Assembly: GCA_947259885.1 (NCBI GenBank)
Contig: CAMYNW010000026.1
Coordinates: 1-42,205 of the forward strand
Direction of reading: 5' to 3'
Length of the DNA: 42,205 bases
From: an uncultured Gammaproteobacteria bacterium
GTDB lineage: Bacteria; Pseudomonadota; Gammaproteobacteria; Arenicellales; Poriferihabitantaceae
The notes beneath the pieces were generated by a model, which saw nothing but the letters and a program-made list of their open reading frames with translations, was not told the origin of the DNA and ran no database searches. A program made the position numbers and the translations under genes. Shown here in pieces: positions 37,145 to 42,205 of the stretch (positions within the stretch are counted from its first letter, which is position 1; every line of letters begins with the position of its first letter).

Positions 37145-37162
37145 AATATATCTTTATATATT
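37145..37162. promoter_or_regulatory. palindromic operator candidate for the ArsR-methyltransferase gene
   Basis: AATATATCTTTATATATT is a perfect inverted repeat: 7-base arms AATATAT and ATATATT around CTTT. It lies 16 bases upstream of the minus-strand start codon of the ArsR-methyltransferase gene and about 105 bases upstream of the divergent transglycosylase. AT-rich palindromes of this size are usual ArsR-family operators, so autoregulation is likely. Confidence 0.55.
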
Positions 37163-37267
37163 GTCAACGATCACAGGTGACGTAGAACATCGGGTTCAGT
37201 AGAATAGAGATAGATCGGATTTGATTTACGGATAATATTAATTATTTCAATATTTTAGTTCTATTAT

Positions 37268-37894
37268 ATGAACCATTTTCTTGTTTTTGTACTGGCTTTT
37301 TGGCTGACTCTTTCAGGGTTAGCACACGCCGCACCGATCTATGTGTATGTCAATGAAAAAGGCAACAGGTTAATTACTGATCATCCTCGACCAGAATTAA
37401 AGGGCTATCGGTTGTTGCAGAAGTATCATGCGGACGATTATTTTGGCACTGCGGCAAGACCGTCAGCAAGCAAGGGAGGGCTTCGGGTGCGCGATTCAGA
37501 ATATGATCCGCTTATTGTTTCCAAGGCAAAACAGTTGGGACTCGAGCCCGCTTTACTCAAGGCAATTATCCACATTGAGTCTTCGTTCAATCCTTCTGCT
37601 GTTTCACCTAAGGGTGCCAGTGGTCTGATGCAGTTGATGCCAGAAACCGCGAGGCGATATGGTGTTACCGATCGATTCAACCCGTCCCAAAGCCTGGAAG
37701 GGGGCGGTCGATATATGCGGGACCTGCTGCTGATGTTTAACTACGATACCCGTCTAGCGCTGGCGGCTTACAACGCTGGTGAAAATGCGGTCACTCGTTA
37801 CCAGGGCATACCGCCTTACGAGGAAACCCAAAAATATGTTGAGTTGGTGTTACAGATGCTCGATCTATATCGAAAAGAGATGATAGGGGTTTAA
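37268..37894 (+). CDS. periplasmic lytic transglycosylase (SLT domain)
   Basis: The 208-residue protein has a signal peptide (1-21, ending LAHA). A short beta region resembling DUF4124 follows (IYVYVNEKGNRLITDHPRPE, 24-45), then a C-terminal SLT lysozyme-like domain (about 78-200). The catalytic Glu104 in AIIHIESSFNPSAVSPKGASGLMQLMPETA and the LALAAYNAGENAVTRYQGIPPYEET motif are intact. It cleaves peptidoglycan glycan strands with 1,6-anhydro ends. It is divergent from the ArsR-methyltransferase gene and lies 72 bases before guaB. Confidence 0.93.
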   Translation: MNHFLVFVLAFWLTLSGLAHAAPIYVYVNEKGNRLITDHPRPELKGYRLLQKYHADDYFGTAARPSASKGGLRVRDSEYDPLIVSKAKQLGLEPALLKAIIHIESSFNPSAVSPKGASGLMQLMPETARRYGVTDRFNPSQSLEGGGRYMRDLLLMFNYDTRLALAAYNAGENAVTRYQGIPPYEETQKYVELVLQMLDLYRKEMIGV

Positions 37895-37954
37895 TTGTTC
37901 CGATCGTTGCGCAATATTTATTGACAGGTACTTAAGAGTAAAAAAGGTTTCCTG

Positions 37955-37960
37955 TATAAT
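37955..37960 (+). promoter_or_regulatory. TATAAT box placed for a leaderless guaB transcript
   Basis: A perfect TATAAT at 37955-37960 ends 6 bases before the guaB ATG (37967). A 4-of-6 -35 match, TTAAGA at 37932-37937, is 17 bases upstream. Transcription from it would start at or next to the A of the ATG. There is no ribosome-binding site within 15 bases of the start, in agreement with leaderless translation. Confidence 0.5.
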
Positions 37961-37966
37961 CCTTAG

Positions 37967-39421
37967 ATGGAACATATAGAAACCGCTCTCACCTTCGACG
38001 ATATACTTCTCGTCCCCGCTAAATCGGATGTTCTGCCACGCGACGTGGATCTCAGTACCCGATTTACCCGAAACCTTAATATTAATATCCCGCTGGTGTC
38101 TGCGGCCATGGACACCGTCACCGGTGCCCGGGCGGCAATATGTCTGGCCCAGGCGGGTGGTGTAGGCGTCATACATCGAAATTTCAACCCCGAACTTCAG
38201 GCGAAAGAGGTCAACCAGGTCAAAAAGTTTGAAAGCGGGGTGATCACAGACCCGGTAACGGTGGCTAAGACCGCGCGAGTGAGTGATGTGCTCGAATTGA
38301 TGAAAAAGTATGATATTTCCGGTGTCCCGGTGATCGATGGAGCGCGTGCTATCGGGATCGTGACAAATCGCGATCTGCGCTTTGAGCGAAATATGTCGAC
38401 TCCGGTCGAGAAGGTGATGACACCCGAAGAAAAGCTGATTACGGTTAACGAAGGTGCAGCACCAGAACAAATTGAGGCCTTACTCCATCGACACCGCATT
38501 GAAAAGGTCCTGGTAGTAGATAAAGATGGGAACCTGGCCGGACTGGTGACTGTTAAAGACATTCAAAAATCGAGCGAGCACCCCCATGCCTGCAAAGATT
38601 CCAGGGGCCGGCTTCTAGTCGCGGCGGCGGTTGGGGTTGGTGAAGATAGTGAAGAGCGCGTGGAACGGCTGGTCAATGCTGGTGTCGATGCGATCGTGGT
38701 GGATACCGCACACGGTCACTCTAAAGGGGTGTTGGAGCGAGTTGCCCTGATTAAGGAACAGTACGAGGTAGAAGTTATTGGTGGCAACATTGCTACTTCT
38801 GAAGCGGCGAGAGATCTGGTCAAAGTGGGTGCCGACGGGGTGAAGGTCGGCATTGGGCCCGGTTCTATTTGCACAACAAGAATGGTTGCAGGCGTCGGTG
38901 TCCCTCAAATACATGCGATCACCGAGGTTGCCAAAGGGCTCCAGGGCACTGACGTACCTTTTATTGCGGACGGCGGGATTCGTTACTCTGGTGATATTGC
39001 TAAGTGCATTGCCGTAGGCGCATATTCCGTGATGGTGGGTGGAATGCTGGCTGGTACGGACGAATCCCCTGGAGAGATTGAGATGTACCAGGGCCGATCT
39101 TATAAATCTTATAGAGGAATGGGGTCTTTAGGCGCCATGCAAAAAGGTTCGAAAGACCGCTATTTCCAGGATGACGTGGACAGTGCGGACAAGCTGGTGC
39201 CGGAAGGTATCGAGGGCAGGGTGCCCTATAAAGGCCCAATGATCAATATCGTTCACCAATTGATGGGTGGTTTACGCGCGAGTATGGGATACACCGGTAA
39301 TGAAAGTATCAGTCAAATGCGGGGCAATACCCGTTTTGTGCGAATAACAAATGCCGGCATCACTGAAAGCCATGTGCATGACGTATCAATCGTAAAAGAA
39401 GCGCCAAACTATAACCGCTGA
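37967..39421 (+). CDS. guaB: IMP dehydrogenase
   Basis: GuaB oxidises IMP to XMP with NAD, the committed step to GMP. The 484-residue protein has the TIM-barrel start [26 protein letters not shown], a pair of CBS domains inserted at about 93-205, the catalytic loop [17 protein letters not shown] with Cys302, the [13 protein letters not shown] substrate loop, and the flap region [10 protein letters not shown]. The family start matches ATG 37967. The upstream 20 bases hold a TATAAT box and no ribosome-binding site. guaA follows after 67 bases. Confidence 0.98.
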   Translation: MEHIETALTFDDILLVPAKSDVLPRDVDLSTRFTRNLNINIPLVSAAMDTVTGARAAICLAQAGGVGVIHRNFNPELQAKEVNQVKKFESGVITDPVTVAKTARVSDVLELMKKYDISGVPVIDGARAIGIVTNRDLRFERNMSTPVEKVMTPEEKLITVNEGAAPEQIEALLHRHRIEKVLVVDKDGNLAGLVTVKDIQKSSEHPHACKDSRGRLLVAAAVGVGEDSEERVERLVNAGVDAIVVDTAHGHSKGVLERVALIKEQYEVEVIGGNIATSEAARDLVKVGADGVKVGIGPGSICTTRMVAGVGVPQIHAITEVAKGLQGTDVPFIADGGIRYSGDIAKCIAVGAYSVMVGGMLAGTDESPGEIEMYQGRSYKSYRGMGSLGAMQKGSKDRYFQDDVDSADKLVPEGIEGRVPYKGPMINIVHQLMGGLRASMGYTGNESISQMRGNTRFVRITNAGITESHVHDVSIVKEAPNYNR

Positions 39422-39488
39422 ATCCTAATAACATCCTTACCGGATTGCCGCAGCCCGACCGACTTCAATGCTTGATTGTTTCTGACCG

Positions 39489-41048
39489 ATGACTGTCACC
39501 GTCGACCCCCATCAAGAAAAAATTCTGATCCTTGATTTTGGCGCTCAGTATACGCAACTGATCGGGCGCACTGTACGTGAACTAGGTGTGTACTGCGAAA
39601 TATTCCCCTGGGACGTTGAGTATCGTTTAATTGCTGAGTTTGAACCTAAAGGCGTGATTCTTTCTGGCGGGCCGGCGTCGACCTATGATGCGGATACGCC
39701 CAAGGCTCCGCAACAGCTTTTTAATAGTAGGCTGCCAGTTCTAGGTATTTGCTACGGTATGCAAACTATGGTTGATCAGCTTGGCGGGCGGGTGGAAAAC
39801 GCGGATCATCATGAATACGGTCATGCGTCTATTACCACCACTTCGAGGTGTCGCTTACTTGGAGAGGAGGGGTGCGCACTTGATGTCTGGATGAGTCACG
39901 GCGATTTGGTGACAGCTTTGCCGGCGGGGTTCTCTGTGGTGGCGTCAAGCACAAATTCTCCATATGCGGCGGTGGCAGATGAGTCACGCGACTACTATGG
40001 TGTTCAGTTTCACCCAGAAGTCACCCACACTATCGAAGGCGCAAAGATACTGTCTCGTTTTGTGCATGATATTTGTCGTTGCGGTTCAGATTGGATGCCA
40101 GCTAACATCATCTTATCGCTTATAGAGCAAGTGCAACATCAGGTGGGTAGCGACGACGTCATTCTCGGTTTATCCGGTGGCGTGGACTCATCAGTAGTTG
40201 CAGCGCTGCTGCATCGGGCCATTGGTGATCAGCTTACGTGCATATTTGTGGACACAGGCCTATTGCGTCTGTACGAAGGTGATCAGGTCATGGAGACCTT
40301 CGCGGAACATCTCGGTGTAACAGTCATTCGGGTGGATGCGGAATCTGAATTTTTGAAGCGCCTGAAAGGTGTCAGTGATCCTGAACAGAAGCGTAAAATT
40401 ATTGGCAATCTGTTTGTGGAAATTTTTGAACGCGAGGCGTCTAAGTTCGCTAACGCCAAGTGGCTGGCGCAAGGGACCATATACCCTGATGTTATTGAAT
40501 CGGCGGGAAGTAAACACGGTAAAGCCAAGGTGATCAAATCACATCATAATGTTGGTGGTCTGCCGGAGCATATGCAACTCAAATTGCTGGAGCCTCTGCG
40601 TGAGTTATTCAAAGATGAGGTAAGAAAAATAGGGGCGGACCTTGGGTTGCCGGAACGCATGATTCAGCGCCATCCTTTCCCCGGACCGGGGCTTGGAGTA
40701 AGAATACTCGGAGAAGTGAAAAAAGAGTATGCAGATATTTTGCGGCAAGCTGACGCAATTTATATGGAAGAGCTTTATCGCAATGATCTATACGACCAGG
40801 TGAGTCAGGCTTTTGCGGTATTCCTGCCGGTTAAATCGGTCGGCGTGGTTGGGGATAACCGGGCATACGAATACGTTATCGCGATCAGGGCGGTTGAAAC
40901 AGTTGATTTCATGACGGCTAACTGGAAACACCTTCCGTATGAAGTATTGGGGACTATCTCAAGTCGAATTATCAATGAGGTCAGAGGGATAAGCAGGGTA
41001 ACCTACGATATTTCAGGTAAGCCTCCCGCAACCATTGAATGGGAATGA
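39489..41048 (+). CDS. guaA: GMP synthase (glutamine-hydrolysing)
   Basis: GuaA aminates XMP to GMP. The 519-residue protein joins a class I glutamine amidotransferase (Cys88 in LGICYGMQ, His175 and Glu177 in FHPEVTHT) to an ATP pyrophosphatase domain (LSGGVDSS at 228-235) and the C-terminal dimerisation domain, ending PPATIEWE. It is intact. Its 3' end is a known integration target for genomic islands, and here a P4-type integrase gene lies directly downstream. The last coding bases, ATTGAATGGGAATGA, are the likely attachment core. Confidence 0.98.
   Translation: MTVTVDPHQEKILILDFGAQYTQLIGRTVRELGVYCEIFPWDVEYRLIAEFEPKGVILSGGPASTYDADTPKAPQQLFNSRLPVLGICYGMQTMVDQLGGRVENADHHEYGHASITTTSRCRLLGEEGCALDVWMSHGDLVTALPAGFSVVASSTNSPYAAVADESRDYYGVQFHPEVTHTIEGAKILSRFVHDICRCGSDWMPANIILSLIEQVQHQVGSDDVILGLSGGVDSSVVAALLHRAIGDQLTCIFVDTGLLRLYEGDQVMETFAEHLGVTVIRVDAESEFLKRLKGVSDPEQKRKIIGNLFVEIFEREASKFANAKWLAQGTIYPDVIESAGSKHGKAKVIKSHHNVGGLPEHMQLKLLEPLRELFKDEVRKIGADLGLPERMIQRHPFPGPGLGVRILGEVKKEYADILRQADAIYMEELYRNDLYDQVSQAFAVFLPVKSVGVVGDNRAYEYVIAIRAVETVDFMTANWKHLPYEVLGTISSRIINEVRGISRVTYDISGKPPATIEWE
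41034..41048 (+). other. candidate attL core at the guaA 3' end
   Basis: The conserved last codons of guaA plus stop (ATTGAATGGGAATGA) are where islands of this integrase type recombine, leaving guaA intact. The duplicate (attR) would be at the other island end, outside the window, so the exact core is inferred. Confidence 0.5.
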
Positions 41049-41057
41049 TTCCACATC

Positions 41058-41168
41058 TGGCACTGGCTGGCACCTACTTGCACCAAACAACATATAACAC
41101 ACTGAATTAAATAGAATATTCTCATTTCTGTCTGGCACTTGCTGGCACTGGCAGGCACCGCCAGGCAA
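41058..41168 (+). repeat. two clusters of 10-base-phased TGGCAC repeats
   Basis: TGGCAC or close variants start at 41058, 41068 and 41078 (TTGCAC), then at 41133, 41143, 41153 (AGGCAC) and 41163 (AGGCAA). Each cluster has an exact 10-base period, which puts the motifs on one face of the helix. The region is non-coding and directly downstream of guaA, so these are candidate integrase or excisionase arm-binding sites. Confidence 0.65.
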
Positions 41169-41177
41169 ACTTTTTCA

Positions 41178-41330
41178 ATGGTATAAATCATGGTATCGTT
41201 GCCGTCAAGATCAGGGCTTCGACAAAATACCATGCCATGTCAAACAAGACATTCATGGTATTAAAAATCGCCAAGTGATTGATAATCAATAAAAAACATC
41301 ATAAAAACATGGTATAAAAAATCATGGTAT
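41178..41330. repeat. six ATGGTAT repeats before the integrase gene
   Basis: ATGGTAT occurs at 41178, 41190, 41255, 41309 and 41324, and inverted (ATACCAT) at 41227. Most copies lie in a TCATGGTATAAAA-like context. They crowd the 180 bases before the integrase ATG and occupy the place of its promoter, so they may be operator or excisionase sites. Together with the TGGCAC repeats they account for most of the 307-base gene-free stretch 41049-41355. Confidence 0.65.
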
Positions 41331-41355
41331 TTTTGGCCCCAGGGAGGCCCTTGTC

Positions 41356-42077
41356 ATGCTGACCGATACCAAGCTGCGCAATTTGAAGCCCCAGGACAAA
41401 CTCTACAAAGTGAACGACCGCGATGGGCTCTATGTGGCGGTGACACCAGCGGGGGGTATCTCCTTCAGATACAACTACTGGATCAGCGATCGACAGGAGA
41501 CGTTGACGATAGGCCGGTATGGCAAGCGTGGCGTCACGCTTGCAGAAGCACGGGAACGACTCAGCGAAGCAAAAAAGATGATCGCGGCCGGGAAATCACC
41601 GGCTAAGGAAAAGGCACGCGACAAGAAGCGTGTGAAGAATGCCGAGACGTTCGCTGCATGGGCCGATAAATGGCTGCGTGGCTATCAGATGGCTGAATCC
41701 ACGCGCGACATGCGCAAGTCGGTATATTCACGCGAACTGAAAAAGCGGTTCGGCAATCAGAAGCTAAGCGAAATCACCCATGAGGATCTGCGCGCATTGA
41801 CCGATGCCATCGTCGACAGGGGAGCACCAGCCACGGCGGTGCATGCCCGAAAGTGGTGTTGCAGGTCTATCGTTGGGCAATAGAGCGCGGGCAGAACGTG
41901 GAAAACCCGGCGGAAATGGTGCGTCCGACCACTATCGCCAGATTCGAGCCGCGTGACCGCGCGCTGACACCGGCAGAGATCGGTCTGATGTATCGGTACA
42001 TGGACCGGGTTGGGACATCGCCGCAATACCGGGCTGCGATCAAGCTGCTATTACTGACCATGGTGAGAAAATGGTAG
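41356..42077 (+). pseudogene. P4-type tyrosine integrase, frameshifted and truncated
   Basis: The first about 165 codons (MLTDTKLRNLKPQDKLYKVNDRDGLYVAVTPAGG...) are the DUF4102 arm-binding domain and core-binding domain of a P4-family integrase. Near 41845-41855 a one-base loss shifts the frame: cat gcc cga aag replaces the expected HAREVV codons. The protein continues in another frame as VVLQVYRWAIERGQNVENPAEMVRP...AIKLLLLTMVRK. The match stops at about 42070, at the first catalytic arginine, where unrelated sequence with a 15-base tandem duplication begins and a TAG ends the frame. The catalytic domain (R-H-R-Y) is missing, so it cannot be active. The gene is visibly GC-richer than its flanks, in line with transfer. 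AGGGAGG precedes the ATG. Confidence 0.88.
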
Positions 42078-42098
42078 TTGTAAAAATGGTAGTTGTAA
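42068..42098 (+). repeat. 15-base tandem duplication at the integrase break
   Basis: AAAATGGTAGTTGTA at 42068-42082 is repeated exactly at 42083-42097. The integrase homology ends at the first copy, so the duplication marks the junction of a later insertion or rearrangement. Confidence 0.6.
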
Positions 42099-42113
42099 TA
42101 GTCGACATCTGAG

Positions 42114-42130
42114 CTGACAGACAGTGTCAG
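42114..42130. repeat. short inverted repeat near the right edge
   Basis: CTGACA (42114-42119) and TGTCAG (42125-42130) are exact complements around GACAG. Lying just beyond the integrase truncation, it may be near the end of another insertion element, but the rest is outside the window. Confidence 0.35.
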
Positions 42131-42205
42131 ATTCAGTCTAGCTCCGATCCGGCGAAAGCGGGCGTTCAATCAAGCCGAAAGATAGCGTCCTGATAGTCTC
42201 AGATC

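Noticed and set aside
37921..37926. TTGACA as the -35 box of guaB
   Set aside because: It is 28 bases from the TATAAT, far too long a spacer, and no -10 box lies at the right distance.
41058..41330. Repeats between guaA and the integrase as a CRISPR array
   Set aside because: Motifs are 6-7 bases with no uniform long repeat or spacer; they look like protein-binding sites.
42138..42205. Minus-strand frame from the right edge as a transposase C-terminus
   Set aside because: Only about 21 codons are visible and no family motif is present; kept only as a hint in the right-edge finding.

Overview
The window is chromosomal DNA of a gammaproteobacterium, probably a free-living or marine lineage not close to Escherichia or Pseudomonas. 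Evidence is the rnr-rlmB pair, the rpoE-rseA-rseB sigma-E locus, a type II secretion (T2SS) operon, pntAB, prc, guaB-guaA and a MsrA-MsrB fusion. Base composition is moderate. I see no rRNA, tRNA or CRISPR array. Most of the 42 kb is densely packed housekeeping genes; both ends carry debris of mobile DNA.

Layout. 1-600: a broken IclR-family regulator runs into the 3' part of an IS3-family transposase (itself with a nonsense codon) and the right end of that element. 626-4527 (minus): hisG, pntB, pntA. 4767-9423 (plus): rnr, rlmB, a UbiA-type prenyltransferase with an internal deletion, and a sulfotransferase. 9499-12281 (minus): a membrane-anchored FMN glutamate-synthase-like protein and periplasmic MsrAB. 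12416-13147: pdxJ. 13276-13656 (minus): a small Mth938-like protein.

13784-26983 (plus) reads as one long transcription unit: hom, gspD-E-F-G-H-I-J-K-L-M, recJ. Most joints overlap or lie within about 30 bases; the exception is a 131-base gap before the major pseudopilin gspG. gspC, gspN and gspO are absent here, and GspD has about 100 extra residues before its N0 domain. 27069-31049: rpoE, rseA, rseB and ppx, covering envelope stress and polyphosphate. 31074-35950 (minus): prc, avtA and a 2-phosphoglycerate-kinase-like gene. 36161-37129 (minus): an ArsR-methyltransferase fusion with a palindrome just before its start codon. 37268-41048 (plus): a lytic transglycosylase, then guaB and guaA for GMP synthesis; guaB has a TATAAT box so close to its ATG that its mRNA may be leaderless.

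41049-42205 is the left end of a genomic island inserted at the 3' end of guaA. It has two clusters of 10-base-phased TGGCAC repeats, six copies of ATGGTAT, and a P4-type integrase that is frameshifted and then cut off at its first catalytic arginine. The most unusual points are the repeat-rich attachment region, the T2SS operon without gspC, the possible leaderless guaB, and the bacterial 2-phosphoglycerate-kinase-like gene.
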